Origin: Thermoanaerobacterales bacterium
GTDB taxonomy: Bacteria > Actinomycetota > Acidimicrobiia > Acidimicrobiales > JACDCH01
Direction of reading: 5' to 3'
Assembly (NCBI GenBank): GCA_017577565.1
Contig: PKRH01000014.1
Location: 1 to 37,298 of the forward strand
Length of the DNA stretch: 37,298 nt
In this document: positions 1 through 7,753 of the stretch, one piece after another
Layout: the number at the start of each line of letters is the position of its first letter
Position numbering within the stretch: the stretch's first letter is position 1
Translations under genes and position numbers: made by a program
Notes under the pieces: generated by a model
What the model was told of the DNA's origin: nothing
What the model saw: the letters and a program-made list of their open reading frames with translations, nothing else
Database searches by the model: none

Positions 1-2
1 GC

Positions 3-446
3 AGCACCCCGCCCCGATCGGTCGTCCAGCCGGCTCCCGGCGGTCTGGCCACGGTCACGTGCCCCTACGGCGGGTCGATCACCGTGGCGGGCAGCATCGC
101 CGGGAACGTCCAGGCGCTGCTGAACCACGCGGCGGCCGAGGGCGTGTCGCTGTGCGCCAGCAGCGGCTGGCGGGACCCGCAGAAGCAGATCGCGCTGCGG
201 CGGCAGAACTGCGGCACCTCGTACTACGCCATCTACGAGATGTCCCCGTCGCTGTGCAACCCGCCGACCGCCCGGCCGGGCACCTCGATGCACGAGCGGG
301 GCCTCGCCATCGACTTCAGCTGCAACGGCGGCGGCGCGATCCGGCGGGGCAACTCCTGCTGGAACTTCCTCGCCGCCCACGCCAGCTCCTACGGGCTCTA
401 CAACCTGCCGAGCGAGCCCTGGCACTGGTCCACGACCGGTCGCTGA
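3..446 (+). CDS. M15 family D-Ala-D-Ala carboxypeptidase-like protein (3' part)
   Basis: The frame is open to the left edge, so the 5' part lies outside the window; 147 residues are visible. The visible part is a VanY/DacB-type M15 domain: SMHERGLAIDF carries the zinc-binding SxHxxGxAxD signature, and the C-terminal EPWHWS carries the other zinc His. The family cleaves D-Ala-D-Ala or related peptidoglycan cross-links outside the membrane. Several cysteines (TCPYGG, SLCASSGWR, QNCGT, SLCNPP, FSCNG, SCWN) suggest disulfides, as expected for a secreted protein. The signal peptide and any upstream coiled-coil region, common in actinobacterial members, cannot be seen. An internal GTG at 84 is a possible start but would cut into the conserved fold. 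Confidence 0.85.
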   Translation, partial: STPPRSVVQPAPGGLATVTCPYGGSITVAGSIAGNVQALLNHAAAEGVSLCASSGWRDPQKQIALRRQNCGTSYYAIYEMSPSLCNPPTARPGTSMHERGLAIDFSCNGGGAIRRGNSCWNFLAAHASSYGLYNLPSEPWHWSTTGR

Positions 447-450
447 TCCA

Positions 451-469
451 CCCCGGCCGGCCGGCGGGG
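451..469. terminator. GC hairpin after the peptidase gene
   Basis: CCCCG (451-455) and CGGGG (465-469) pair around a self-complementary GC core, just after the stop at 446. There is no T-tract, so it could only be a weak or non-canonical terminator. Confidence 0.3.
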
Positions 470-509
470 CCAGAATGGCGCCCCGAGGGTGTGTCGGAGG
501 GGGAGGCCG

Positions 510-2645
510 ATGGGACGAGGACGACGCTTCGTGGCCGCCGTGGCGGCCGCCGCGCTGGCGGCGGCCGGCGCGTGCAGCGACGACGCCGGTGGCGGCGACG
601 CGCTCGCCGTCGAGGCCGTCTCCACCCGGCCCGAGATGGTGACCGGCGGCGACGTGCTCGTGCGGGTCTCGGGCCTGGAGGAGGGCGACGAGTTGCGGGT
701 CACCGTCGACGGCGAGGACGTCACCGACGCCTTCACCGTGGAGGGCGGCACGGCGACCGGCCTGGTCACCGGCCTGCCCGAGGGCCCGGCGACGATCGAG
801 GCCGAGGCCGGTGGCGCCTCCGGCCGGCTGGAGGTGGAGAACCACCCGGGCACCGGGCCGGTCTTCTCCGGTCCCCACCAGGAGCCGTTCGCCTGCACGA
901 CCGAGGAGCACGGGCTCGGCGCCCCCACCGACGACGACTGCAGCGCGCCGACGGTCGTGCGCTGGTCGTACGTGAACCAGGCGGGCGAGATCGTGGCGCT
1001 GGAGGACCCGACGTCCCCGCCGGCCGACGTGGCCACCACCGCGCTCGACGGCGAGGAGGTGCCGCTCATCGTGCGCACCGAGTCGGGGACGATCGACCGC
1101 GGCGTCTACTGGATCCACGTCGTCGACCCGGCGCCGGGCGAGGAGCGGTGGGACCCGTCGCGCTGGAACGGCACGCTCGTCCACCGCTTCGGCGGCGGGT
1201 GCGGCACGACCTACAGCCAGGGCGCGTCGCTGGGGCTGACGGGCGGCGCCGCCGGTCCGGGGGCGGACGTCGAGCTGCTGCGCCGCGGCTACGCGCTGGC
1301 CACCAACACGTTCAACACGTTCCAGGTCGCCTGCAACGACGTGCTGTCGGCCGAGGCGCTGATGATGACCCGCGAGCGCTTCGTCGAGGCCTACGGCGAG
1401 CCTCGCCACGTCGTCGGCGAGGGCGGCTCGGGCGGCGCCATCCAGCAGTACCTCATCGCCCAGAACTACCCGGGCCTGCTGGACGCGGTCGTGGCGTCGG
1501 TGCCGTTCCCCGACCACCTCTCCATCGCGCCCGGCGTCACCGACTGCGGGCTGCTGGAGAACTGGTACGCCACCCGGGGCGCCGACTGGACCCCCGAGCA
1601 GCGGCAGGCCGTCAACGGGCACGGCTCGCCGGCCACCTGCGCCGCCTGGGTGGCGAGCTTCCTGGCCGCCATCGACCCGACGACGGGGTGCTCGCTGCCC
1701 GAGGACCAGGTCTACGACCCGGAGACCAACCCCGAGGGCGCCCGCTGCACGCTGCAGGACAGCAACGTCAACCTGCTCGGCACCGACCCCGACACCGGCT
1801 TCGCGATCCGGCCGCTCGACAACGTCGGCGTGCAGTACGGGCTGCAGGCGTTGCAGGACGGGGTCATCACCGTCGACCAGTTCCTCGACCTCAACGCGAC
1901 CATCGGCGGCTACGACGTCGACGGCCGCATCGTCCCCGAGCGCCACCGGGCCGAGCCCGAGCACCTCGAGCGCGTCTACGCCACCGGGCGCGTCAACACG
2001 GGGGGCGGCGACCTGACCCGCATCCCCGTCTTCACCCTCGACGTCTTCACGGACCCGACCGGCGACATCCACGACCGGTTCCGGGCCTTCCAGCTGCTGG
2101 AGCGCACCCGCCTGGAGGACGGCCGCCGGTCACCCAACCAGGTGCTGTGGACGATCCCCGGCGACGGCGGGCTGCTGGCGTCGGTGCTGGGCGACGCCGC
2201 CGGCGACGTCCGGCCGGCGATGATCGAGGCCGCCGTCGAGTGGCTCGACGCCCTCGACGAGCGGGGCGTCCCGGCCGAGGAGCGGACCGCCGAGGACCTG
2301 GAGGCGACCCGCCCGCCGTCGGCCGTCGACGTGTGCATCACGCCCGACGGCCAGCGCCACGAGGGCGGTGACGAGCTCTACGAGCCGGGTCACCCCTGCG
2401 CCGAGGCCTACCCGCTGTCGGGCGACCCCCGCACCGCGGCGGGCCAGCCGATCGGCTCGCTGGTCGGCAAGTGCGAGCTGGTCGAGCCCGACCCCGACGC
2501 CTACGGGGTGCCGTTCACCGAGGAGCAGGCGGCGCGGCTGGCCGAGGTCTTCCCCGAGGGCGTGTGCGACTGGTCGCAGCCCGGCGTCGGGCAGACCGAG
2601 CTGGCCGGCACCTGGCTCGACTACTCCGACGGCCCGCCGGCGTGA
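510..2645 (+). CDS. DUF6351-type secreted lipoprotein, alpha/beta-hydrolase-like
   Basis: The protein has 711 residues. The start at 510 is chosen because GGAGGGGGAGG (496-506) lies just upstream; an in-frame GTG at 489 is further out. The N-terminus is a lipoprotein signal (basic RGRR, an Ala-rich core, then AAGAC-SDD), so it is probably lipid-anchored outside the cell. A beta-rich N-domain (to about residue 110) precedes a long domain with GEGGSGG, whose Ser307 is a plausible nucleophile. The C-terminus has CDWSQPGVGQ and paired Cys, which I associate with DUF6351 proteins. The substrate is unknown; related folds include esterases and polyhydroxybutyrate hydrolases. The family name is from memory and the enzymatic role is inference. 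Confidence 0.75.
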   Translation: MGRGRRFVAAVAAAALAAAGACSDDAGGGDALAVEAVSTRPEMVTGGDVLVRVSGLEEGDELRVTVDGEDVTDAFTVEGGTATGLVTGLPEGPATIEAEAGGASGRLEVENHPGTGPVFSGPHQEPFACTTEEHGLGAPTDDDCSAPTVVRWSYVNQAGEIVALEDPTSPPADVATTALDGEEVPLIVRTESGTIDRGVYWIHVVDPAPGEERWDPSRWNGTLVHRFGGGCGTTYSQGASLGLTGGAAGPGADVELLRRGYALATNTFNTFQVACNDVLSAEALMMTRERFVEAYGEPRHVVGEGGSGGAIQQYLIAQNYPGLLDAVVASVPFPDHLSIAPGVTDCGLLENWYATRGADWTPEQRQAVNGHGSPATCAAWVASFLAAIDPTTGCSLPEDQVYDPETNPEGARCTLQDSNVNLLGTDPDTGFAIRPLDNVGVQYGLQALQDGVITVDQFLDLNATIGGYDVDGRIVPERHRAEPEHLERVYATGRVNTGGGDLTRIPVFTLDVFTDPTGDIHDRFRAFQLLERTRLEDGRRSPNQVLWTIPGDGGLLASVLGDAAGDVRPAMIEAAVEWLDALDERGVPAEERTAEDLEATRPPSAVDVCITPDGQRHEGGDELYEPGHPCAEAYPLSGDPRTAAGQPIGSLVGKCELVEPDPDAYGVPFTEEQAARLAEVFPEGVCDWSQPGVGQTELAGTWLDYSDGPPA

Positions 2646-2666
2646 GCCCGGCGCCCGGGGCCGGGC
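2646..2666. terminator. Hairpin between convergent genes
   Basis: GCCCGG (2646-2651) and CCGGGC (2661-2666) form a hairpin in the 24-bp gap between the DUF6351 stop and the epimerase stop. It could serve both strands; there is no U-tract. Confidence 0.35.
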
Positions 2667-2669
2667 CGG

Positions 2670-3701
2670 TCAGTCGCGCACGACCGCGGGCGAGTGCCGG
2701 AAGAAGTTCTCGACGTCGCGCTCGTAGCGGTAGCGGGGCTCGTCGCCGACCGTGCTGCGCAGGCGGGCGGACTCGGCGAACATCCGCACGGCGCCGGCCG
2801 AGGTGTAGCGGTACTCGAAGCCCTCGGCCTTGAGCTTGCGGTTGTCGACGCCCCGGCCGTAGGTGAGCAGGTCGATCAGCTCGGGGGGCAGGTCGACGCC
2901 GAGCCGGCCGAGCACCGCGCCCGCCAGGCCCCGGCCGACCGGCGGCAGCGGCCACGGCCGCTTGCCGCACAGCGCGATGACCTCGCTCCAGGGCAGCAGG
3001 CCGTCGCCGGCCACGTTGAAGGTGCCGTCGAGGTCGTGCTCGAGGACGAACAGCATCGCCCGCACGACGTCGGTCTCGTGGACGAACTGCAGCCGGGGGT
3101 CGTAGCCGAAGATGCAGGGGACGAACGGGCGGCGCAGCAGCCGGGTGATCGGCGTGTCGATCTCCTCGCCGAGGACGTTCGAGAAGCGCAGCAGGCTGAC
3201 CGACACGTGCGGGTTGTCGGCCGCGTAGTCCCGCACGTAGCCCTCGACCTCCATGAGCGTCCGCTCGACGACGTGGCGGGGGAGGGCGGAGCGCCGGCTC
3301 GACTCGGTGAACCACACGGGGTCGGCGTGGTGCGAGCCGTAGACGAGGGTCGACGACTTCACCACGACGTTGCGCACCTTGCTCTCCGGCTGGCTCGCCG
3401 CGGCGAAGAGGTTCATCGTCCCGATGACGTTGACCTCGTGCATCTGCCGGCCGGTCATCTGCGTCGAGTCGACGACGAGGAACGCGTGCACGATCGTGTC
3501 GACCTGGGTGGCCCGCACGATCCGGGACAGCAGCGAGTAGCTCTCGTCGGTGCGGACGTACTCGGTGCGCTCCAGCTCGACCGTCGGCTCCCGGGTGTCG
3601 AGGCCGACGACGACGTCGACGTCCGGGCGCTTCTCGATGGCCTGGGCGAGGCGGCCGCCCCAGAACGACCCGAGACCGGTGACGAGGACGCGCTTGCCCA
3701 T
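2670..3701 (-). CDS. NAD(P)-dependent epimerase/dehydratase (extended SDR)
   Basis: 343 residues. The N-terminus VLVTGLGSFWGGRLA is the Rossmann nucleotide-binding loop of extended short-chain dehydrogenases. VVKSSTLVYG is the region that usually carries the catalytic Ser/Thr, but the classical YxxxK is not obvious (a Tyr/Lys pair is replaced around LPRHVVER), so epimerase activity is uncertain. The ATG overlaps the TGA of the upstream acyltransferase by one base, so the two are translationally coupled. Mycobacteria have a comparable pair, Rv0501 (annotated galE2) next to acyltransferase Rv0502; here the order is reversed. A role in envelope lipid or glycan metabolism is inferred from the partner. 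Confidence 0.8.
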   Translation of the reverse strand: MGKRVLVTGLGSFWGGRLAQAIEKRPDVDVVVGLDTREPTVELERTEYVRTDESYSLLSRIVRATQVDTIVHAFLVVDSTQMTGRQMHEVNVIGTMNLFAAASQPESKVRNVVVKSSTLVYGSHHADPVWFTESSRRSALPRHVVERTLMEVEGYVRDYAADNPHVSVSLLRFSNVLGEEIDTPITRLLRRPFVPCIFGYDPRLQFVHETDVVRAMLFVLEHDLDGTFNVAGDGLLPWSEVIALCGKRPWPLPPVGRGLAGAVLGRLGVDLPPELIDLLTYGRGVDNRKLKAEGFEYRYTSAGAVRMFAESARLRSTVGDEPRYRYERDVENFFRHSPAVVRD

Positions 3702-4672
3702 CAGCCGAAGATCACCGACCGGCGCCGGCGCAGCATGTCGTAGAGCTCCTCCTGGATGGCGTTCCGGATGGCCTCGGAGGTGTCCATGATCTTGCTGCGC
3801 GAGTAGCGGGGCTGGTCGGGCGGCACGTCGAGGTGGATGGGGTCGAGCACCCGGATGCGCATCTTGGCCGGGAACGGGACGAGGGCGGCCACCGGCCCGA
3901 GCAGCATGTTGGCGGTGATCGGCACGTAGGGCAGGCCGAGCAGCCGGGCCAGCGTCGGCAGCTTGGCGACGATCGGCATGGTCTCCTCGCTGCCGATGAC
4001 GGCGAGGGGGATGATCGGGACGCCGGCCCGCATGGCGATCTGCACGAACCCGCCCCGGCCGAACCGGCGCAGCTTGTAGCGCTCCGACCAGTGCTTGCCC
4101 GGGCCCCGGGCGCCCTCGGGGAAGACGACGACGAGGTGCCCCTGCTCGCGCAGGAGCCGGTAGGCGTTGTCGGGGTGGGCCTGGACGCCGCCCAGGCGCG
4201 ACCAGCCGACGTTGACCAGCGGGATGCGCTTGAACATCTCGTCGCCCAGCCCGTAGACGGGGCGCCCGAGGTCGCGCTCGATCCCGTGCATGATCGAGGG
4301 GGCGTCGAGCGGGATGGCCCCGGCGTGGTTGGCGACGAGCAGCGCGCCGCCGGTGCGGGGGAGCTTCTCGAAGCCCTCCCACTCGACCCGCAGCCAGCGC
4401 TCGTAGATCGGCTCGTAGAGCACGGCCAGCAGGTCGCGCATGTGCTGCGACCGGCCCCACTCGTCGACGTCCGACAAGCGCTCGGCGTCGACCGTGCCCG
4501 CCGCGGCACCGGCCTCCGCACCCGCGGCGTCGGTCCCGTCGGGCTCCCGGTCGTCGGCCGTGGCCGGGCCGGTCACCTCCCGGGCCGAGGCGTCGCCCGC
4601 GCCGTCGATGGCGACCAGCGCCGGACGACGACGCCGTCCACCGGGGGACCCCTGAGCCGCCATGGCTCGCAT
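3701..4672 (-). CDS. PlsC-like lysophospholipid acyltransferase
   Basis: 323 residues from ATG 4672; an ATG at 4663 is equally possible and neither has a clear ribosome site. The first ~75 residues are Ala/Gly/Asp-rich and probably disordered. The LPLAT domain follows: NHAGAIPLD holds the catalytic His and Asp, and FPEGARGPGK is the glycerol-phosphate binding motif. It probably transfers acyl groups from acyl-CoA or acyl-ACP to a lipid acceptor at the membrane. First gene of a two-gene operon with the epimerase. The nearest known relative I recall is Rv0502 of M. tuberculosis. Acceptor unknown. Confidence 0.85.
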   Translation of the reverse strand: MRAMAAQGSPGGRRRRPALVAIDGAGDASAREVTGPATADDREPDGTDAAGAEAGAAAGTVDAERLSDVDEWGRSQHMRDLLAVLYEPIYERWLRVEWEGFEKLPRTGGALLVANHAGAIPLDAPSIMHGIERDLGRPVYGLGDEMFKRIPLVNVGWSRLGGVQAHPDNAYRLLREQGHLVVVFPEGARGPGKHWSERYKLRRFGRGGFVQIAMRAGVPIIPLAVIGSEETMPIVAKLPTLARLLGLPYVPITANMLLGPVAALVPFPAKMRIRVLDPIHLDVPPDQPRYSRSKIMDTSEAIRNAIQEELYDMLRRRRSVIFG

Positions 4673-4755
4673 GGTACGCCCGCGCGCCCCGGGCCGCGTC
4701 GGCGGCGGGCGCCGCCGGGCATGGCTGTCACAGGCGGCAGCGATGATGGCCCGCG

Positions 4756-5061
4756 ATGGAGCCGACGTCCCTGCGCTTCGCCCGCCTCGCCCGCTCCCTC
4801 GCCGAGGCCGCCCGGGCCCAGGGTCTGCGCGCCCCCACGTTCCGCAGCCCGCCCCGCATCCCCGACGTGTCCCGGTCGATCGTGCGGCGCGGGCCGGCGC
4901 CGACCGTGGCGGTGGCCATCCGGGGGCGGCCGTGGGCCGCCGTCGTGGCCGACATGGTCGAGGGCGTCGTCGCGGCCAACCGCCTCACCGGCGTGCGGGC
5001 GGATCGGGTGCGGTCCCGCCTGTGGGAGGTGGCCGGCGAGGTCACCGAGCTGGCGGCGTGA
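4756..5061 (+). CDS. Small conserved-looking protein, function unknown
   Basis: 101 residues with the strong GC3 bias expected of a real gene. The first half is Arg/Ala-rich and basic; the second half (VAVAIRGRPWAAVVADMVEGVVAANRL, split here only as prose) looks like a beta strand followed by helices. There is no signal peptide or recognisable motif. It is divergent from the acyltransferase operon and 44 bp before the next small gene. I cannot assign a family. Confidence 0.6.
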   Translation: MEPTSLRFARLARSLAEAARAQGLRAPTFRSPPRIPDVSRSIVRRGPAPTVAVAIRGRPWAAVVADMVEGVVAANRLTGVRADRVRSRLWEVAGEVTELAA

Positions 5062-5093
5062 CCGCAGGTGGCGGGGGCGCGGCGGCACGGCGG

Positions 5094-5099
5094 TACGCT
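5094..5099 (+). promoter_or_regulatory. -10 element of a leaderless promoter
   Basis: TACGCT fits TANNNT and is followed by 6 bp and the GTG at 5106, the arrangement of leaderless actinobacterial mRNAs. Confidence 0.45.
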
Positions 5100-5105
5100 G
5101 CCGCG

Positions 5106-5438
5106 GTGCGTTCGACGCGCGTCCTGGTCGAGCGGGTCACCGCCGGCGTCGTCGGCGGCCCCCGCGACGGCGCCGAGCTGTCGTGGGGCGCCGACGAGCT
5201 CACCTACGCCGACGTGTTCGTCGTCGTGCGCGAGGGCGAGGCGGGGCCCGGGCCCAACGACTGGGAGGTGACGGTCCAGACGGCGCGCGCCCAGCGCCTG
5301 TCGCCCGGCGAGCACCTGCTGCGGCTCGAGGCCGTCGACGGGTCGGTGCTCACCGGGCGGGCGGTGGTGCGGTTCAGCGACGGCGTCCGCCACCTGTTCC
5401 GCGGCGACGGCGCCCTCGAGGGCTACGACCAGCTCTAG
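5106..5438 (+). CDS. Hypothetical protein, 110 aa
   Basis: Starts at GTG 5106, six bases after a TACGCT -10-like hexamer, so probably translated from a leaderless mRNA. The soluble acidic sequence alternates likely strands (ELTYADVFVVVREGE, WEVTVQTA, LLRLEAVDG, AVVRFSDGVRHLFRG), suggesting a small beta-barrel or beta-sandwich. No known family recognised. Its TAG overlaps the TAG of the opposing gene within one CTAG tetramer (5435-5438). Confidence 0.6.
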   Translation: MRSTRVLVERVTAGVVGGPRDGAELSWGADELTYADVFVVVREGEAGPGPNDWEVTVQTARAQRLSPGEHLLRLEAVDGSVLTGRAVVRFSDGVRHLFRGDGALEGYDQL

Positions 5439-5614
5439 GTGGCGACGCCGCCCAGCTGGTGCTGGATCGCCTGGAGGCGGTCCCGGCGCTCCCGGAGCTC
5501 GCGCTTGTAGCCGGCGTTGTCGGTGTTGGCGATCTCGTAGCTGAGGTCGCGCAGCGTCGCGTCGACGACCTCCCGCAGCAGGTCCGCGTCCTCGTCGGTC
5601 AGCGTGAGGTCCAT
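5435..5614 (-). CDS. Small helical protein, 59 aa
   Basis: Starts at ATG 5614, preceded on the minus strand by GAGAGGAG, a good ribosome site; longer upstream frames run into the tRNA gene and are rejected. The sequence MDLTLTDEDADLLREVVDATLRDL... has a Thr-Asp-Glu helix cap and a C-terminal charged helix (ELRERRDRLQAIQHQL), like small actinobacterial proteins that follow a 'TLTDEEADLLREVL' pattern. No function known. Tail-to-tail with the preceding gene. Confidence 0.75.
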   Translation of the reverse strand: MDLTLTDEDADLLREVVDATLRDLSYEIANTDNAGYKRELRERRDRLQAIQHQLGGVAT

Positions 5615-5704
5615 CGTGCTCCTCTCGGCGTCATCCGTCCCTGCGGGTCTCATACCCCGGAGCGCGCCCCGTCGTACGGGGTCCCGTAGCATCCGGGTCG
5701 CCAC

Positions 5705-5788
5705 GCCCGGGTGGCGGAACTGGCAGACGCGGAGGGCTTAAACCCCTCTGGCCGGAAGGTCGTGCGGGTTCGATCCCCGCCCCGGGCA
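5705..5788 (+). tRNA. tRNA-Leu (anticodon UAA)
   Basis: The acceptor GCCCGGG (5705-5711) pairs with CCCGGGC (5781-5787), followed by discriminator A. The anticodon stem GAGGG/CCCTC encloses loop CTTAAAC, so the anticodon at 5739-5741 is UAA. The T-arm is GCGGG-TTCGATC-CCCGC. A long variable arm (from about 5749) is the class II feature of tRNA-Leu. CCA is not encoded. It reads UUA, the rarest codon in such genomes; the Streptomyces counterpart is bldA. Confidence 0.96.
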
Positions 5789-5835
5789 CCGGCACCGATC
5801 GGCCGGTCGGGTTCAGCCCAGTGCCTGGTCGACAG

Positions 5836-5868
5836 CCGTGCGGCGGTCGCAGGGCGACCGCCGCACGG
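5836..5868 (+). terminator. 15-bp perfect hairpin downstream of tRNA-Leu
   Basis: Arms 5836-5850 and 5854-5868 are perfect 15-bp complements with loop AGG, 47 bp after the tRNA. There is no T-tract, as in many actinobacterial terminators. It most likely ends the tRNA transcript. Confidence 0.75.
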
Positions 5869-6020
5869 GCATCGAGCGTGTGGAGAGTGGGATCCGGACC
5901 GCGACCGTCGGACCGGCGGGCGCGGCGCGGCCGGTGGCCGGAGGGGAGCGCGCCACGGCGGGCACCGCGAGGTCCGTCTGCGGGTGGGGCACACCGAGAC
6001 GACGTCCCAGGCCCGCGAGT

Positions 6021-6065
6021 TGTGACATGTGCCCGCCCCGTCACACGGCGGGGCCCGCCGGTGTC
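6021..6065 (+). promoter_or_regulatory. Inverted repeats and possible ECF-type promoter before the oxidoreductase
   Basis: TGTGAC (6021-6026) and GTCACA (6040-6045) form a 6-bp inverted repeat with a 13-bp gap. CGGCGGG-G-CCCGCCG (6046-6060) is a second perfect repeat. CGTCACA (6039-6045), 16 bp, then TGTC (6062-6065) resembles the ECF41/SigJ-type promoter with deviations. Which, if any, is used cannot be decided from sequence. Confidence 0.35.
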
Positions 6066-6105
6066 TCCGTGTCGACCACCACGGGACAACGAAGGAGAGA
6101 CACCG

Positions 6106-7224
6106 ATGGCCCCGCACCGAGTGCTGGTCCTGGGCGCCGGCTACGCCGGCCTGGGAGCCGCGAAGCTGATCGCCCGGCGCAGCGACGCCGCCGTGACGAT
6201 CGTCAACGAGCGCACCCACTTCCAGGAGCGGATGCGCAACCACCAGGTCGCCGCCGGGCGCACGCCGCGGGCACGGCCCCTGAGCGACCTCGTCGGACGG
6301 GATCGGATCGACCTCGTGGTCGACCGCGTCACCGGCATCGACCCCGTGGCGCGGCAGGTCGAGCTGGCCGGCCGCGCCGAGCCGCTCGGCTACGACACCC
6401 TCGTCTACGCCCTCGGCAGCCACGCCGACCTGGGCGCGGTGCCGGGCGCGGCCGAGCACGCCGTCCCGGTCGCCACCGTCGAGCACGCCGACCGCGTCCA
6501 CGACCGGGCGCGGCAGGCGTCGTCGATCGCGGTCGTCGGCGGCGGGCTGACCGGCATCGAGACCGTGGCCGAGCTGGCCGAGGCCCACCCGGGCCGCACG
6601 GTCCACCTCGTCACCCGCGACGCCCCCGGCGGGATGCTCGACGAGCGCGGCCGAGCCCACCTGGCCCGGACCTTCGACCGCCTCGGCATCGAGGTCCGCG
6701 CCGGCGCCGCGGTCAGCAAGGTCGGCCCGGACGGCCTGCTGCTGGACGACGGCGACCAGGTCGACGCCGACCTGGTCGTGTGGACCACCGGCTTCGCGGT
6801 GCCGCCGCTGGCCCGGGAGGCCGGGCTCGCCGTGGACGAGCGCGGCCGGATGCTCGTCGACGCGACGCTGCGCTCGACCTCGCACCCGGAGGTCTACGCC
6901 GTCGGCGACGCCGCGGCCGCCCGCGACGAGCGGGGTGAGGAGCTGCGCATGGGCTGCGGCCCCGGCGGCGTCGCCGCGGCGGTCGGCGGGCTCGCCGTCA
7001 CCGACCGCCTCGCCGGCCGGGAGCCACGGCCGCTGCGGTACCACGACGCCGCCTGGCACGTCACCCTGGGTCGCCGGGACGGCATCGTCCAGCTCGGGCT
7101 CGACGACGGTGCCCGCGTCGTCACCGGCCGGGCGGCGGCCGCCGTCAAGGAGCAGGTCCTGCGCGGGGCCGTGTGGGCGCTGCGCCACCCCCGGGTCGGC
7201 GTGTTCGCCGCCTCCCGGTACTGA
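6106..7224 (+). CDS. FAD-dependent NAD(P)H oxidoreductase (NDH-2-like)
   Basis: 372 residues; ATG 6106 follows GAAGGAGAG. The N-terminal FAD dinucleotide fold is VLVLGAGYAGLGAAKL; the central NAD(P)H fold is AVVGGGLTGIETVAELA; the C-terminal FAD motif is PEVYAVGDAAA. No CxxC redox disulfide is seen, which points to the type II NADH dehydrogenase side of the pyridine nucleotide-disulfide oxidoreductases. A C-terminal segment (VKEQVLRGAVWALRHPRVGVF) could contact the membrane. Similar proteins in actinobacteria often sit under ECF sigma control, which would agree with the odd upstream region. The quinone or other acceptor is unknown. Confidence 0.88.
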   Translation: MAPHRVLVLGAGYAGLGAAKLIARRSDAAVTIVNERTHFQERMRNHQVAAGRTPRARPLSDLVGRDRIDLVVDRVTGIDPVARQVELAGRAEPLGYDTLVYALGSHADLGAVPGAAEHAVPVATVEHADRVHDRARQASSIAVVGGGLTGIETVAELAEAHPGRTVHLVTRDAPGGMLDERGRAHLARTFDRLGIEVRAGAAVSKVGPDGLLLDDGDQVDADLVVWTTGFAVPPLAREAGLAVDERGRMLVDATLRSTSHPEVYAVGDAAAARDERGEELRMGCGPGGVAAAVGGLAVTDRLAGREPRPLRYHDAAWHVTLGRRDGIVQLGLDDGARVVTGRAAAAVKEQVLRGAVWALRHPRVGVFAASRY

Positions 7225-7278
7225 CGATCAGCCGGGCGGCGGCGCGGGCCCGTGGCCGTGACGGCCACGGGCGCGTGC

Positions 7279-7284
7279 CACCAT
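7279..7284 (+). promoter_or_regulatory. -10-like hexamer of the VOC gene
   Basis: CACCAT fits CANNNT, 7 bp before ATG 7292. No DosR-type box lies 23 bp upstream. Confidence 0.35.
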
Positions 7285-7291
7285 CGGGGCG

Positions 7292-7753
7292 ATGAGCCGC
7301 CAGATCCAGGTCACCTTCGACTGCCACGACCCGGCCGCCCTCTCCACCTTCTGGAGGGAGGTGCTCGGCTACGTCCACCCCGGGCCGCCCGGCGTCGAGC
7401 TGGCCGAGGGCGCCGACCCGCTCGCCGCCTGGGACGAGTTCCTCGAGCGGATCGGCGTGCCCGAGGAGGAGCGCCGCTCCCGCTCCGCCGTCGAGGACCC
7501 CGAGGGGCGGGGGCCGCGCCTCTTCTTCCAGCGGGTGCCCGAGGGCAAGGTGGCGAAGAACCGGGTCCACCTCGACGTGCGGGTCGCGGTGGGCCTGGAG
7601 GGCGAGGAGCGCATGGCCGCCCTCGAGGCCGAGTGCGAGCGGCTGGTGGCGCTGGGGGCGACCCGCATCCGGCGCTTCGACCCCCAGCCGCCGCTGACCG
7701 CCGGCCACATCGTCATGGCCGACCCCGAGGGCAACGAGTTCTGCCTCGACTGA
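7292..7753 (+). CDS. VOC-superfamily (glyoxalase-like) protein
   Basis: 153 residues. It starts with QIQVTFDCHDPAALSTFWREVLGY, a typical first half of a vicinal oxygen chelate module, and ends with HIVMADPEGNEFCLD, the typical last strand with its metal-ligand Glu. Family members include glyoxalases, dioxygenases and resistance proteins; this one resembles the large uncharacterised actinobacterial group. Substrate unknown. Its TGA overlaps the ATG of the alpha-galactosidase by one base, so they are coupled in translation. Confidence 0.88.
   Translation: MSRQIQVTFDCHDPAALSTFWREVLGYVHPGPPGVELAEGADPLAAWDEFLERIGVPEEERRSRSAVEDPEGRGPRLFFQRVPEGKVAKNRVHLDVRVAVGLEGEERMAALEAECERLVALGATRIRRFDPQPPLTAGHIVMADPEGNEFCLD

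Larger units (their letters stand above)
5789..6105. other. 317-bp non-coding region with hairpins
   Basis: No credible gene is seen between the tRNA and the oxidoreductase. The region holds a very stable hairpin (5836-5868), an inverted repeat TGTGAC/GTCACA (6021-6045) and a palindrome (6046-6060), then a ribosome site GAAGGAGAG just before ATG 6106. Confidence 0.7.

Noticed and set aside
59..2371. Very long open frames overlapping or antisense to genes, here and throughout
   Set aside because: GC-rich DNA lacks chance stops. These frames are Arg/Pro/Ala-rich, have no motifs, and conflict with genes that have clear domains.
6021..6045. CRP-type site TGTGA-N6-TCACA
   Set aside because: The half-sites TGTGA and TCACA are 15 bp apart instead of 6.
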